64,000 nucleotides of DNA. Origin: Cohnella sp. AR92 (GTDB taxonomy: Bacteria > Bacillota > Bacilli > Paenibacillales > Paenibacillaceae). The stretch spans positions 1-64,000 of the forward strand of contig NZ_RZJR01000018.1 in the NCBI RefSeq assembly GCF_003990975.1, written 5' to 3'. How positions within the stretch are numbered: position 1 is the first letter of the stretch; every line of letters starts with the position of its first letter. The position numbers and the translations under genes are program-made. Positions 16,300-26,170 of this stretch are shown piece by piece. Below the pieces are notes generated by a model. It was not told the DNA's origin. It worked only from the letters and a program-made list of their open reading frames with translations, and searched no databases.

Positions 16300-17400
16300 A
16301 TGAGGATGGGTTTTCGCTGGTTCGGAACGGGGAACGACACCGTAAGCTTAGGCCAGATTCGCCAGATTCCGGGCGTCGAGACGATCGTCTGGTCGCTTCA
16401 TGACGTCCCGGCCGGGGAAGAATGGCCGATGGACAAGATCCTTGCGCTGCGCGACGAAGTGCAAGCCGCAGGGTTCAACATCGACGTCGTAGAGAGCGTC
16501 AACGTTCATGAGGATATCAAGCTCGGGCTTCCGAGCCGAGACCGTTATATCGAGAACTACAAGCGAACCATCGAGAAGCTGGGCCAGGTCGGCGTCAAAG
16601 TCATCTGCTACAACTTCATGCCGATCTTCGATTGGCTTCGGACGGACTTGCACAAAGAGATGGAAGACGGCTCGACCGCCCTTTTCTACGAGAAAGCCCG
16701 CATCGAGAACCTCGATCCGTTCGACCTTGTCGCCCAGATCAACGAGAATTCGGCGCTGACGATGCCCGGGTGGGAACCGGAGCGCCTGGCGCACCTGACT
16801 TCCTTGTTCGAAGCCTATCGAGGCGTAACGGAAGAGAATCTGTGGGAGAATCTGCGTTACTTCCTGAACGAGATCATACCGGTCGCCGCCCGCCACGACA
16901 TCAAGATGGCCATCCACCCGGACGATCCGCCTTGGTCCATCTTCGGGCTTCCCCGGATCATGACGAGCCAAGAGAACTTCCGCCGCTTCCTTAAGCTGCA
17001 CGACAGTCCCTATAACGGCATTACGCTGTGCAGCGGCTCGCTCGGGGCGAACCCGGACAACGACATCGTCTCCATGATTCGCGAATTCGCGGACCGGATT
17101 CCCTTCGCGCATATCCGCAACGTCCGCCGGTACGAGAACGGAGACTTCATCGAATCCTCCCACCGGACGCAGGACGGAAGCGTCGACATCGCGGGCATCG
17201 TCAGAGCCTACCACGATGTCGGCTTCGCGGGCTATGCAAGGCCCGACCACGGCCGCCATCTGTGGGGAGAGGAATGCCGTCCCGGCTACGGCCTGTACGA
17301 TCGCGCGCTCGGCATTATGTATCTGTGGGGCTTATGGGATGCGGCTGAGCACGGAGCCCGACGGGACGATCAGAATAACGGAAAGAAGGTAACTCCATGA
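16300..17400 (+). CDS. uxuA: mannonate dehydratase
   Basis: A 366-aa TIM-barrel enzyme that converts D-mannonate to 2-keto-3-deoxygluconate in glucuronate breakdown. Visible UxuA features are [11 protein letters not shown] at the start, [24 protein letters not shown], the metal/catalytic region [23 protein letters not shown] and [13 protein letters not shown] near the end. GGGGG lies at a good distance from the ATG. The stop overlaps the next start by ATGA, so it is coupled to the reductase. Confidence 0.96.
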   Translation: MRMGFRWFGTGNDTVSLGQIRQIPGVETIVWSLHDVPAGEEWPMDKILALRDEVQAAGFNIDVVESVNVHEDIKLGLPSRDRYIENYKRTIEKLGQVGVKVICYNFMPIFDWLRTDLHKEMEDGSTALFYEKARIENLDPFDLVAQINENSALTMPGWEPERLAHLTSLFEAYRGVTEENLWENLRYFLNEIIPVAARHDIKMAIHPDDPPWSIFGLPRIMTSQENFRRFLKLHDSPYNGITLCSGSLGANPDNDIVSMIREFADRIPFAHIRNVRRYENGDFIESSHRTQDGSVDIAGIVRAYHDVGFAGYARPDHGRHLWGEECRPGYGLYDRALGIMYLWGLWDAAEHGARRDDQNNGKKVTP

Positions 17401-18251
17401 GCGGACTTCCTCTTCATTCTTCCTTAAGCGGCAAAGTCGTCGTCATTACCGGAGGCTCCGGCGTGCTGTGCCGGGCAATGGCCCTGGAGCTGGCCCGCCA
17501 AGGCGCTAAGGTCGCGATCCTGAATCGAACGTTGGAGAAAGGGGAGGCGGTCGTCCGCGAGATTAGCGAGAAAAGCGGAACCGCGGTCGCCGTCGCCTGC
17601 GACGTCACGGACGCATCGAGCGTGCGCGAAGCGGAACGGGTCGTCCGCGAGAAGCTGGGACCCTGCGACATTCTGCTGAACGGCGCCGGCGGCAACCATC
17701 CGAGCGCCAATACGACGAACGAGACCTTCAAGCCGGAAGATCTGGAACAGGAAGGCGTGACGACCTTCTTCGACCTCAGCATTCCGGGCTTCCGGAATGT
17801 GCTCGACCTGAACTTCATGGGGACGACGATCCCGACCCAGGTCTTCGCCCGTTCGATGACCGAACGCGGAGGCGGCGTCGTTCTGAACGTCTCCTCGATG
17901 AGCTCCTACAGCCCGATGACCAAGGTGCCCGCTTACGGCGCGGCCAAAGCCGCAATCAATAACTTCACGCAATGGATGGCCGTCCATCTGGCCGAATCGA
18001 ACATTCGCGTGAACGCGATCGCCCCCGGCTTCTTCGAGACGGAACAGAACCGCACTCTGCTGCGCAGCCCGGACGGCAGCCTGACCGCTCGTTCGAACAA
18101 GATCCTGACGCATACTCCGATGCGCAGATTCGGAGTTCCGGAGGATCTGCTCGGCACGGTGCTCTGGCTGTTGGACAACGATACGTCCGGCTTCGTAACC
18201 GGCGCCGTTATTCCCGTCGACGGCGGATTCATGGCTTACTCCGGCGTATAA
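17397..18251 (+). CDS. uxuB: SDR-family D-mannonate oxidoreductase (fructuronate reductase)
   Basis: A 284-aa short-chain dehydrogenase with a [15 protein letters not shown] nucleotide-binding loop (about 16-32), an [10 protein letters not shown] segment and a catalytic SxxxY-xxxK arrangement (Y in [10 protein letters not shown]). Its length and its position directly after uxuA match the Gram-positive SDR-type fructuronate reductase (Bacillus YjmF/UxuB), which is unrelated to the E. coli UxuB fold. It interconverts D-fructuronate and D-mannonate. No uxaC isomerase is in this window. Confidence 0.9.
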   Translation: MSGLPLHSSLSGKVVVITGGSGVLCRAMALELARQGAKVAILNRTLEKGEAVVREISEKSGTAVAVACDVTDASSVREAERVVREKLGPCDILLNGAGGNHPSANTTNETFKPEDLEQEGVTTFFDLSIPGFRNVLDLNFMGTTIPTQVFARSMTERGGGVVLNVSSMSSYSPMTKVPAYGAAKAAINNFTQWMAVHLAESNIRVNAIAPGFFETEQNRTLLRSPDGSLTARSNKILTHTPMRRFGVPEDLLGTVLWLLDNDTSGFVTGAVIPVDGGFMAYSGV

Positions 18252-18260
18252 GGCTTTAAC

Positions 18261-18309
18261 AAGAAAGAGAGAGAGTACCCCGTTGGACGGAGTTCTCTCT
18301 CTCTTTCTT
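18261..18309. terminator. bidirectional terminator between uxuB and ydcF
   Basis: A long stem (AAGAAAGAGAGAGAG ... CTCTCTCTTTCTT) lies between convergent genes, about 10 bp past uxuB and 22 bp past ydcF. Confidence 0.85.
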
Positions 18310-18331
18310 ATTCCTAATGGGCTCGCTCTCC

Positions 18332-19084
18332 TTATCGAAGAAGATAAACCGCAAGCAAGCCCAAGATTTCCTTCAGCGCCGTTCCGGTCGTCGCGACTGC
18401 ATCGGCGCTCGGAGTCAGCTTGCTCAGCGCGAAGCGCGAATCCGCGTCCACTCGGTAATCGACCGGATAAGGCTGCACGTCGTAACCGGCGTGCTTGAAT
18501 TCCTGCACCGATCGAGGCAGATGAAAAGCGGACGTGATGAGAATCGGTTGAGACAAATCGTGCTCCTTCAGAAGGGCCGCTACGTATTCGGCATTCTGTT
18601 CCGTATTAAGCGATCGGTTCTCGACCAGGATCTTCCCATCCTCGATCCCCAGGGCCAGGAGCTGACGGCGGGCAATGTCCGCCTCGTTGCCGCTGTCGGA
18701 GTACACTTGGCCGCCGGACAGAAGGATCGGCAGACCGGTTGCCCGGTGCAGCCTCGCGGCGGCGAGCAGCCGATTCGCCGCGCCCCCGGACAGATTGCCC
18801 TCCCCGCCGAGGTCAGGCGTCGTTCGCGTGGCGCCTCCTCCCAGCACGACGATCACGTCCCCCGTCGGCTGGGCCGGCTGATCGTAGGTCCGTTCCAGCA
18901 TGCCGAGCAGCGCATTGCCTACCAGCGTCGTCGAACACAAGTAGAACAGGAGCGTCAGGAACGCAAGCGCCAAGGCTGCTTTGCGCTCCCTTCGCCACAG
19001 CCAGATTGCCAGCAGAAGGAACAGAATCAGGAAGATGCCGGGAGGAAGCAAGAAGCTATAGACGAACTTGATCAGATAGACCAT
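18332..19084 (-). CDS. ydcF: YdcF/DUF218-family envelope protein
   Basis: A 250-aa protein with two N-terminal transmembrane helices (about 5-28 and 36-56) and an extracellular DUF218 domain (about 78-245). Motifs are VIVVLGGGATRT, LLSGG, ENRSLNTEQNAEYV and TSAFHLPRS. Relatives include ElyC/SanA, implicated in envelope polysaccharide or lipid-carrier metabolism; the biochemical activity is uncertain. AAGGGGAAG precedes the ATG. It is a single gene, convergent with uxu. Confidence 0.85.
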   Translation of the reverse strand: MVYLIKFVYSFLLPPGIFLILFLLLAIWLWRRERKAALALAFLTLLFYLCSTTLVGNALLGMLERTYDQPAQPTGDVIVVLGGGATRTTPDLGGEGNLSGGAANRLLAAARLHRATGLPILLSGGQVYSDSGNEADIARRQLLALGIEDGKILVENRSLNTEQNAEYVAALLKEHDLSQPILITSAFHLPRSVQEFKHAGYDVQPYPVDYRVDADSRFALSKLTPSADAVATTGTALKEILGLLAVYLLR

Positions 19085-19196
19085 CCGTTCTTCCCCTTTC
19101 GATCCGTTCCAGCAGGCAGGAACTCTTTTCCGGCTATTGTATCATGAGAAAACCCTATCGTCCGATCGTCGAAAAAAAATAGTGCACCTGAACCGA

Positions 19197-19225
19197 TTGA
19201 CAGCGAATAAGCGCGATGGTAGTAT
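19197..19225 (+). promoter_or_regulatory. sigma-A promoter of the guanine-riboswitch operon
   Basis: -35 TTGACA (19197-19202), 17-bp spacer, -10 TAGTAT (19220-19225). It lies 47 bp before the aptamer. Confidence 0.8.
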
Positions 19226-19271
19226 ATTGGAAATCATTCATGTCAGTAAATGTAACATGAACCTGCATTCT

Positions 19272-19339
19272 CTTGTATAAGTCCGCTAATACGGCGCGGG
19301 CGTATCTACAGGCAACCGATAATTGCCCCAGGCTACAAG
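19272..19339 (+). promoter_or_regulatory. purine riboswitch aptamer, guanine class
   Basis: The three-way junction is readable: P1 arms CTTGTA/TACAAG, P2 GTCCGC/GCGGGC, J2-3 GTATCTAC, and P3 GGCAA/TTGCC with an L3 loop (CCGATAA) close to the canonical one. The residue that pairs with ligand in J3-1 is C (GGCTACAAG), as in guanine/hypoxanthine-sensing members; adenine members have U. Confidence 0.92.
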
Positions 19340-19430
19340 AGGCGCTCCGCTCAGAGAACGCTCTTCGATCGAGCTCCTAGTCGCATCATTGGACGGGGCC
19401 GGTCGGTATGCGGCCCTGCCGGCGCCTCTT
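19337..19430 (+). promoter_or_regulatory. expression platform of the guanine riboswitch
   Basis: AAGAGGCGC (19337-19345), which includes the 3' arm of P1, is exactly complementary to GCGCCTCTT (19422-19430). The pairing competes with P1, as expected for an on/off switch. A clear T-run is missing after it, so it could act on transcription or on exposure of the ribosome site. Confidence 0.6.
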
Positions 19431-19481
19431 CCCTCGGGGTTATTTGGCCTACCTATCAGAGTCCTCAAGGAGTGAGTCACG

Positions 19482-20042
19482 ATGTCCAAAAACTACGCTC
19501 AGCTCGACCTGTCCATTCGCAACGCAAGAAGCGTGCGAATCCTGAAGACGCCATCGACCGCCTATGATTTCAAGCTGTATCCGTTCGGGGAAAGGGGAAC
19601 GTACATCGCCCCCGAGCTTATGGCGGAGATCGCGGACAGCTTGGCCGAGAGTATTCAGCTGCATTTTCCCGACTACGATTATATCGTCTCTCCCGAGCCG
19701 GGGGGCCACACTTGGGGGATGCTCGCCGCCTATAAGCTCGGCAAGCCGATGAATATCCTCCGGCTGAGCACGGAGCTCTACGAGGAATACGAGGTTCGCA
19801 TGAAGCGCGAGACGGCCTACAACGAGAACTACCTTTACTTCGACGGCTTCAAGAGGAGCGACCGCGTCCTCCTTCTGGACGACGTGATCAGCTCGGGGGC
19901 GACCATTCGGGGCATTGCCGCTCAGTTCGCGGAGATGGGCGTGGAGCTGATCGGCATTCAGGCCATCATCGCCAAAGGGGAGCACTACCGCAAGCTGGAG
20001 TCGGACCTGGGAATCCCGGTGCGCTGCCTGACATATGTGTAA
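19482..20042 (+). CDS. purine phosphoribosyltransferase-family protein
   Basis: A 186-aa type I phosphoribosyltransferase. The PRPP-binding loop is VLLLDDVISSGATI (about 128-141), and an upstream SPEPGGHTWGMLAA segment resembles the APRT/xanthine PRT class. The enzyme would join a free purine base to PRPP. AAGGAG precedes the ATG. A guanine riboswitch upstream and IMP dehydrogenase 34 bp downstream place it in guanine-nucleotide supply. Whether it uses xanthine, guanine or adenine cannot be told from sequence. Confidence 0.85.
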   Translation: MSKNYAQLDLSIRNARSVRILKTPSTAYDFKLYPFGERGTYIAPELMAEIADSLAESIQLHFPDYDYIVSPEPGGHTWGMLAAYKLGKPMNILRLSTELYEEYEVRMKRETAYNENYLYFDGFKRSDRVLLLDDVISSGATIRGIAAQFAEMGVELIGIQAIIAKGEHYRKLESDLGIPVRCLTYV

Positions 20043-20076
20043 TGAAATCTAACGTCATCGAGAGGAGAGTAGGAGC

Positions 20077-21588
20077 ATGGCATTCTATTATGAGCAGCCT
20101 TCCCGTACGTTTAACGAGTACCTGCTGGTGCCCGGCCTGACAACGAAAAATTGCATTCCGGATAACGTCTCGCTTCGCACGCCGGTCACGAAGTTCAAGA
20201 AGGGCGAGGAGCCGGCTCTGACGATGAACCTGCCGGTCGCTTCCGCGATCATGCAGGCCGTCTCGGATGCGAACCTCGCGATCGCGCTGGCGAAGTGCGG
20301 GGGCATCTCGTTTATCTTCGGCTCCCAGTCGATCGAGGACCAAGCCGAGATGGTCCGCCGGGTCAAGAAGTTCAAGGCCGGCTTCGTCATGAGCGACTCC
20401 AACCTGAAGCCGGAGGATACGCTGAAGGACGTGCTTGCGCTCAAAGCCCGTACCGGCCATTCCACGATCGCCGTCACCGAGGACGGGCGGCCGAGCGGCA
20501 AGCTGATGGGCATCGTCACGAGCCGGGATTATCGGGAGAGCCGCACTCCCCTCTCCTCCCCGGTATCGGAATTCATGACTCCGCTCTCCTCTCTAATCTA
20601 CGCGGAAGAGGGCATCACGCTCTCCGAAGCGAACGACATGATCTGGGAGCATAAGCTGAACAGCCTGCCCGTCGTCGATAAGAGCGGCAACCTTCTCTAT
20701 CTGGTGTTCCGCAAGGACTACGACAGCCAGAAGGAGTACCCGATGGAGCTGCACGACGAGAATAAGCAGCTCATTACCGGCGCCGGCATCAATACGAGGG
20801 ATTACGCGCAGCGGGTCCCGGCTCTCCTCGAAGCGGGAGCGGACATTCTGTGCATCGATTCTTCGGACGGCTACTCCGAATGGCAGGCGGAGACGATTCG
20901 CTTCGTGAAGGAGATTTACGGGGAGAAAGCCAAGATCGGCGCCGGCAACGTCGTAGACCGAGAGGGCTTCCTGTACCTGGCGGAAGCCGGGGCGGACTTC
21001 GTCAAGGTCGGCATCGGCGGCGGCTCCATCTGCATCACCCGCGAGCAGAAAGGAATCGGCCGCGGTCAGGCCTCCGCCGTCATCGAGGTCGCCGCAGCGA
21101 GACAGGAATACTACGAGAAGACCGGCATTTACGTGCCGATCTGCTCGGACGGCGGCATCGTTCACGATTACCACGTCACGCTGGCGCTCGCCATGGGAGC
21201 CGACTTCGTCATGCTGGGACGGTATTTCGCCCGCTTCGACGAGGCGCCGGGACGCAAGCTGCTCGTGAACGGCAACTTCGTGAAGGAATATTGGGGAGAA
21301 GGCTCAAGCCGCGCCCGCAACTGGCAGCGCTACGACTTCGGCGGCGAGACCAAGAAGGCTAAGCTGGAGTTCGAGGAAGGAGTCGATTCCTTCATCCCTT
21401 ACGCCGGCAGGCTCAAGGATAACCTGGATATCACCGTCAGCAAGATCAAGTCCACGATGTGCAACTGCGGCGCGCTTACGATCAAGGAACTGCAGGACAA
21501 AGCGAAGATTACGCTCGTCTCCTCGACCAGCATCGTCGAGGGCGGCGCGCACGACGTTATTCTGAAGGAGCAGGAAAGGTCCAACTGA
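20077..21588 (+). CDS. guaB: IMP dehydrogenase
   Basis: A 503-aa enzyme oxidising IMP to XMP, the rate-limiting step to GMP. The barrel holds the catalytic loop [10 protein letters not shown] with Cys319, the [10 protein letters not shown] phosphate region and [11 protein letters not shown]. Two CBS domains are inserted at about 100-225. The N-terminus ([13 protein letters not shown]) belongs to a slightly long 500-residue IMPDH form seen in some Firmicutes. GGAGAGTAGGAG precedes the ATG. It is second in the riboswitch operon, so guanine controls it directly. Confidence 0.94.
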   Translation: MAFYYEQPSRTFNEYLLVPGLTTKNCIPDNVSLRTPVTKFKKGEEPALTMNLPVASAIMQAVSDANLAIALAKCGGISFIFGSQSIEDQAEMVRRVKKFKAGFVMSDSNLKPEDTLKDVLALKARTGHSTIAVTEDGRPSGKLMGIVTSRDYRESRTPLSSPVSEFMTPLSSLIYAEEGITLSEANDMIWEHKLNSLPVVDKSGNLLYLVFRKDYDSQKEYPMELHDENKQLITGAGINTRDYAQRVPALLEAGADILCIDSSDGYSEWQAETIRFVKEIYGEKAKIGAGNVVDREGFLYLAEAGADFVKVGIGGGSICITREQKGIGRGQASAVIEVAAARQEYYEKTGIYVPICSDGGIVHDYHVTLALAMGADFVMLGRYFARFDEAPGRKLLVNGNFVKEYWGEGSSRARNWQRYDFGGETKKAKLEFEEGVDSFIPYAGRLKDNLDITVSKIKSTMCNCGALTIKELQDKAKITLVSSTSIVEGGAHDVILKEQERSN

Positions 21589-21632
21589 CCGCTATCGAAT
21601 AATCCTTCGAATGGGGACAACGGATCCTAAAC

Positions 21633-21679
21633 AAGAAAGAGCGGCATAGGGATAGGCTCCCTAATGCCGCTCTTTCCTT
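21633..21679. terminator. bidirectional terminator between guaB and the GH30/GH43 gene
   Basis: A stem AAGAAAGAGCGGCAT / ATGCCGCTCTTTCCTT lies between convergent genes with pyrimidine-rich flanks on both strands. Confidence 0.85.
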
Positions 21680-21738
21680 ATTTCGAGCTATATTCGGGCT
21701 ATGTTTGCCTCGTGCTAGGAATGGAATTAGCCAAGAGA

Positions 21739-24700
21739 TTATTGGATGATTCGTCTTGCCACGTACGCAAGGTCGCCGATGTCGATCTTGTTGTCTCCGT
21801 TCACATCCGCGAGCTTGGCAGCCGGCCAGTCGGCGTCTGCGTTCGTCTTGCCGTAATAATAAGCGACGATAGCAAGGTCTCCCACATCGGTCTTGCCATC
21901 CTGATTCAAGTCCGAGGAGCTTTCTTTGATCGCCGAGGCCTTGAAGGTATCGATTGCGCCAAGAAGAGCCGTTACGGCGCCGTCGACCTGAGCCTGCGTC
22001 GAGCCGGAATTGTCGTGTACCGCCTTAGCCGCTTGAATAGCGTCTCCGAGGGCATTCTTGGCTGCCTGCGGATATTGACCCGCCGTCGTTCCTACTACTG
22101 CCGCGTCGTATAATCGTTGAGCTTCGGCAAGGGCCGCCGCCAAGGCTGCCTTATCGACTACGGCATCATTATTGCCGATAAGGATGCTCTTGCTGCTTGC
22201 CGCTGCGCGAATGACGGTTCCCGCGGGAGCCACGCCCAGCAGATCCTGGCTCACGGCAATCGTTCCGGCCGTGTCCCGAATGCCGGATTTCGCTTTAAAG
22301 GCCAGTTTCAGCACCGGGGTGCTTGGCCCGGATACTCCTCCTAGATGGGCGACGAGAAGCCTTACCGTTCCGGCCTCGGCCTTGTCTTCCGCAACGATCT
22401 GAATCGCATCGCTCGCGCCGGTCGCCGAAACGTAGTCGAACGCGTCCTTGTCATAGGTCAGAACGATATCCTGCGCGTGGACGCTTTGCTGCAGGTTATT
22501 CAGGCTTATCTCCGCCGTAAAGCCGCTTCCGGGCTTCACGCTTGCGGGGACGGAGAGCTGCGCCGCGGGCGCTTGCGCCTCCGGCCAAACCGGATCCGTC
22601 GCCGAGCTGCTCGTGGTCAGATAGATCCTGTCGATGGCGAGCCCGTCTTCCCTGCCCCAGAAGTTCAATTCGTGCACGCCCGCCGTCACGTTCAGCGTCG
22701 TGCCGCCGAACATGCCGCCGCTGTTGCTGCTGATGTTGGCCCACTTGTATTGACCGCCGCTTACCCCCTCGATCCCGTTGGCCGTAAACTTATACGCATT
22801 GTCCAATCCGACGTGAACGGAATCCGAATCGTAGCCCGCCGTCTTGACAAGGATCCATACGTTGTACGTTCCCGAAGCCGGGAAGTTGATTTTGTAGCTT
22901 AGCTTCGAGTTGGCGGCTAGGGATGCGGCATCCGTCGCCGTCGCCGCAAATCCCGTGTTCGGCCCGAACAGCATCGCTTGGGTGGACTGGCCGTCGACAA
23001 GGGACCACTCGTGGCCGCTTATGCTTCCCGTTACGTAAGCATCGGCCGTGTTCCCCGCTGCCGTCTCCGCTTCAATGGCGACATGCTCGGAAGGATCGAC
23101 GTTTGCTCCGGCCAGCTTGTCGCCGATCTGGAAATCGTCGAAATCGACATAGCCGCCCGTCGACGTCGTCGCGTAATGAAATAAAGCGAAACGATAGCCC
23201 ATAAAATGAGGCAGCGTATACGACATCTGAAGCGTATTGCCGATCGAAGCCCAATGCTCTCCGTCCAGACTGTAATAGAAGTTGGCCTTGTCCGTCCGGT
23301 TCTTAAAATCCAATTCCGTTCTTAAGTAGACATTATTCTGGGCGAGAGGGACGCTGGCGACTTCGACGGCCGAGCCCGAGCTGCCGTTCACCATAACGAT
23401 CGATTTCGCCGCGCCCGACATCTTCACGCCGACGAATCCATAATTTTTCTGGAAGGCCGCGATCCCCGCATAGTCTCCGTCTTTCATCCCGCTGACGTCG
23501 ATCGAGATCGTTCCCGAACTTTCCGGTCCGAAGGTTCTCTGCGTAAGCGTATTCCTGGCATCGAGAATGGAGGAGCTGGTTCTTCCCGCGGTCAGCCTGA
23601 GATACCCCGGCCGTTCGGTAAGGGACCAGTAGCGATTGTCCGGATTATGATTCCACTGCCATACCAAGCCGAGATTGGAGCCGTTATCGTCGTTCTCTCC
23701 GTTGGCGGCTTCCGTATGGTACGCCCAGACCTGCTTCGTTCTCTGATCGAAGCTGTCGGACGACACATAAGCTCTTGACAGGTCGGCAGGGATGCCGGTG
23801 TCGTTGACATCCCCGAACACGGGCCATCCGTCCTCGCTCCATGTCACCGGCATGACGTAAGGAATGCGGCCTACCGAGCCGTAATCCTGGAACAGCATTC
23901 CGTACCATTGGCCGTCCGCCGATTCGACGATTCCGCCCTGCGCAACGCCGGCGCCGTTCGTGCTGCTTCCCGATCTTAAGGCCACTCTTCCCTCATAGGG
24001 GCCGTCTATGGCGTTGGCCCGGTGCACCAGCTCCGTCCGTATGCCCCCCGAAGGCCAAGAGATGTTGAAAATATAATAGGTGCCGTCGATCTTGTGAATG
24101 TGCGAGCCTTCCGCCGGGAGGCCGCCGGATCCGCCGGGAGCGCTGGCATTCTCGATGATCGTCTTGTTCATCCCTCCCGCCTTGATCGCCGTGGCGTCCG
24201 AGGTTAGCTCGATGACCTTGATGGCTCCGCCGCCGTAGACCAGATAGACCCGGCCGTCGTCATCGAACAGCAGAGACATATCGTGGTAGACTCCGCCGGC
24301 CAGCTCGTACTTCTCCCAGGGTCCTTTCTCGATGTCGCTCGTTTGGAAGATATACGTTTTGCCGATATCGTTGGACGCGAACGCGACATAGTACTTGCCG
24401 TTATGATACCGCAGGCTGCTTGCCCAAGAGCCTTTCCCGTAGATGTCCTGCCCGTTCGACAGGGTTTGTTTATCGGTGTCCGCGAGAATATCGTACACGT
24501 AATTGACGATCTCCCAATTGACGAGATCCTTGGACTTCATAATCGGAACTCCGGGATTCATGTGCATGGTCGTGCTGGTCATATAATACGTATCGTTTAC
24601 CCGGATGACGTCGACATCCGGCACGTCCGCCCAAAGTATCGGGTTTTTGGCGAAGCTTATCGGCTGCGAAACCATTTCGGCATAGTAAGTCGTGACGCTT

Positions 24701-26100
24701 TTCCCCTTTAGCACCGTTTGAATCGAACCTCCATTGACGGACGTCTCGCCTAAATCGGCTATATTCTCGTTTGATGAAGTGCGATAGACCTTATACGAAC
24801 CGATCGCTTTATTCTTCATTTCGAAACGAATGGCCGCATCGTTGTCCGTATCGTTAATAGCCGTTATGACCAGCTTGCCGTTGGCAGGATCTTTATACGC
24901 TGTCGTATAGATTCCCTTCGCCGGCATCGCGTCCGCATTCACCCTCTTATAGCCCGGCCTGACAAATCGGCTGTATTGTCCGAGGGCGTACAATCTCTTA
25001 TTCAAATCATAGCTTATGATGGAACCGTTGTCATCCAGATGGAACGTAACCAGAGCGCCTTTATCTCCGACGGGATCGACGCTGTCCTTGGTCGTATTCC
25101 AGAGCCACCAATAGTTAAAAGCATTCGCCTCCGCCACCGTCATGTCCATATGGATCATCTTAGCCCAATACAGTCCATCGTCGATGCCCGGATCGTTCGG
25201 ATCCCCCGCGGATGCTTCCGTCACCCACAATCTCTTGTTATAAAGCTTCGTTTGGGGGAGCCGCTGCGCTCCAAGGTTCGGATCCTGCGGGTTGACGGCA
25301 TACTGATGCACGCCGACGATATCGACTCGATCCCTGCTCTCCTCATCGTTCAAGGTCGGCAGCGCCAACTCCTCGCTGAAATTCAATCCCTCCGGCATGA
25401 TAAGCTTCGCCGTCACTCCTTTTCGCGCAAAGGTAGGTTTAAGATAGTCTTTGATGAAGAGGTGAAAATCGTCGGCCGACCAACTGCTGGATTCATAATC
25501 CGGCGCCCAATTCGGTTCGTTCTGGATCGAGACGGCCGAGATATCGATTCCTTTATTGGCCTTGAATCCGGTCACGTAATCCGCAAGATAATCGGCATAT
25601 GCCTGATAGCTGTCCGGCCGGAGCTTGCCTCCGACTTCTCCGTGGGTTCCCGTATTGCCGGTCTTCATGAACGGCGGCGGCGTCCACGGAGTCGTAAAAA
25701 ATCGGTTGACTTTGTAATCCGATTTAAGTTTGTTGAACAGCCAGGTCGTCCCGTTAATGTCCCAATGGTTCCAATTCCAGGTTCCCGTTTCCGACAGAAG
25801 ATCATAGGGAAGCCTATTCCGTACCATGCTGAGTCCCGCTCCGTCCGTCGTGCCGAACAGCGCGTTCAGAACCGTTCTCTGGGTCTGGCTTGGCAAATTC
25901 TGGACGATTCCGGTCGACCAAGCGTTCGAAGCTCCGAAGCCGTCGATCTCCTGTTTCTCGTCCTTGTAATCGATCGTGACGACAGGAACCTCCGCGGCCT
26001 TGGCCTCCTTCTTAACCCAAGGGGTAACAGACGGCATCAGAAGAGTTAAGCAAAGCGAGATTCGCATGGCCGCCTGATATCGTTTACTACCTATTCCCAC
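21739..26100 (-). CDS. secreted GH30-GH43 bifunctional hemicellulase with CBM, cohesin, FIVAR and dockerin
   Basis: A 1453-aa exported enzyme with a signal peptide (about 1-35). A GH30 module (about 38-478) has acid/base E195 in SIQNEPNW and nucleophile E295 in WVTEAS. A GH43 module (about 484-775) has Asp in ADVPDVDVI near 492-495 and likely acid E664 (PAEGSHIHK), followed by a GH43-type C-terminal beta-sandwich (about 781-993). Then come a CBM6/35-like module (1007-1163), a cohesin (about 1178-1308), FIVAR (about 1313-1390) and a type I-like dockerin with two calcium loops (DLNQDGKTDVGDL and DVNGDNKIDIGDL). Xylan is the probable substrate. The GTG start has AAGGGAG 7 nt upstream. It is third after the SLH-cohesin gene and the GH43 gene on the same strand. 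Confidence 0.93.
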   Translation of the reverse strand: MGIGSKRYQAAMRISLCLTLLMPSVTPWVKKEAKAAEVPVVTIDYKDEKQEIDGFGASNAWSTGIVQNLPSQTQRTVLNALFGTTDGAGLSMVRNRLPYDLLSETGTWNWNHWDINGTTWLFNKLKSDYKVNRFFTTPWTPPPFMKTGNTGTHGEVGGKLRPDSYQAYADYLADYVTGFKANKGIDISAVSIQNEPNWAPDYESSSWSADDFHLFIKDYLKPTFARKGVTAKLIMPEGLNFSEELALPTLNDEESRDRVDIVGVHQYAVNPQDPNLGAQRLPQTKLYNKRLWVTEASAGDPNDPGIDDGLYWAKMIHMDMTVAEANAFNYWWLWNTTKDSVDPVGDKGALVTFHLDDNGSIISYDLNKRLYALGQYSRFVRPGYKRVNADAMPAKGIYTTAYKDPANGKLVITAINDTDNDAAIRFEMKNKAIGSYKVYRTSSNENIADLGETSVNGGSIQTVLKGKSVTTYYAEMVSQPISFAKNPILWADVPDVDVIRVNDTYYMTSTTMHMNPGVPIMKSKDLVNWEIVNYVYDILADTDKQTLSNGQDIYGKGSWASSLRYHNGKYYVAFASNDIGKTYIFQTSDIEKGPWEKYELAGGVYHDMSLLFDDDGRVYLVYGGGAIKVIELTSDATAIKAGGMNKTIIENASAPGGSGGLPAEGSHIHKIDGTYYIFNISWPSGGIRTELVHRANAIDGPYEGRVALRSGSSTNGAGVAQGGIVESADGQWYGMLFQDYGSVGRIPYVMPVTWSEDGWPVFGDVNDTGIPADLSRAYVSSDSFDQRTKQVWAYHTEAANGENDDNGSNLGLVWQWNHNPDNRYWSLTERPGYLRLTAGRTSSSILDARNTLTQRTFGPESSGTISIDVSGMKDGDYAGIAAFQKNYGFVGVKMSGAAKSIVMVNGSSGSAVEVASVPLAQNNVYLRTELDFKNRTDKANFYYSLDGEHWASIGNTLQMSYTLPHFMGYRFALFHYATTSTGGYVDFDDFQIGDKLAGANVDPSEHVAIEAETAAGNTADAYVTGSISGHEWSLVDGQSTQAMLFGPNTGFAATATDAASLAANSKLSYKINFPASGTYNVWILVKTAGYDSDSVHVGLDNAYKFTANGIEGVSGGQYKWANISSNSGGMFGGTTLNVTAGVHELNFWGREDGLAIDRIYLTTSSSATDPVWPEAQAPAAQLSVPASVKPGSGFTAEISLNNLQQSVHAQDIVLTYDKDAFDYVSATGASDAIQIVAEDKAEAGTVRLLVAHLGGVSGPSTPVLKLAFKAKSGIRDTAGTIAVSQDLLGVAPAGTVIRAAASSKSILIGNNDAVVDKAALAAALAEAQRLYDAAVVGTTAGQYPQAAKNALGDAIQAAKAVHDNSGSTQAQVDGAVTALLGAIDTFKASAIKESSSDLNQDGKTDVGDLAIVAYYYGKTNADADWPAAKLADVNGDNKIDIGDLAYVARRIIQ

Positions 26101-26123
26101 GATAACACTCCCTTCCGGAAAGA

Positions 26124-26153
26124 ACGAATGGGAGAACAGCGTCTCCCATTCGT
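26124..26153 (-). other. intercistronic hairpin between the two hemicellulase genes
   Basis: A perfect 12-bp stem ACGAATGGGAGA / TCTCCCATTCGT with a 6-nt loop lies in the 70-bp gap. On the minus strand it is followed by a weak pyrimidine tract. It may be a partial terminator or an mRNA-processing/stability element setting unequal enzyme amounts. Confidence 0.6.
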
Positions 26154-26170
26154 CATCCTTGGCAGATCCG

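Noticed and set aside
24976-26049. 357-codon plus-strand frame opposite the GH30 module
   Set aside because: GH30 catalytic motifs on the minus strand are intact; the plus frame shows no family features or ribosome site.
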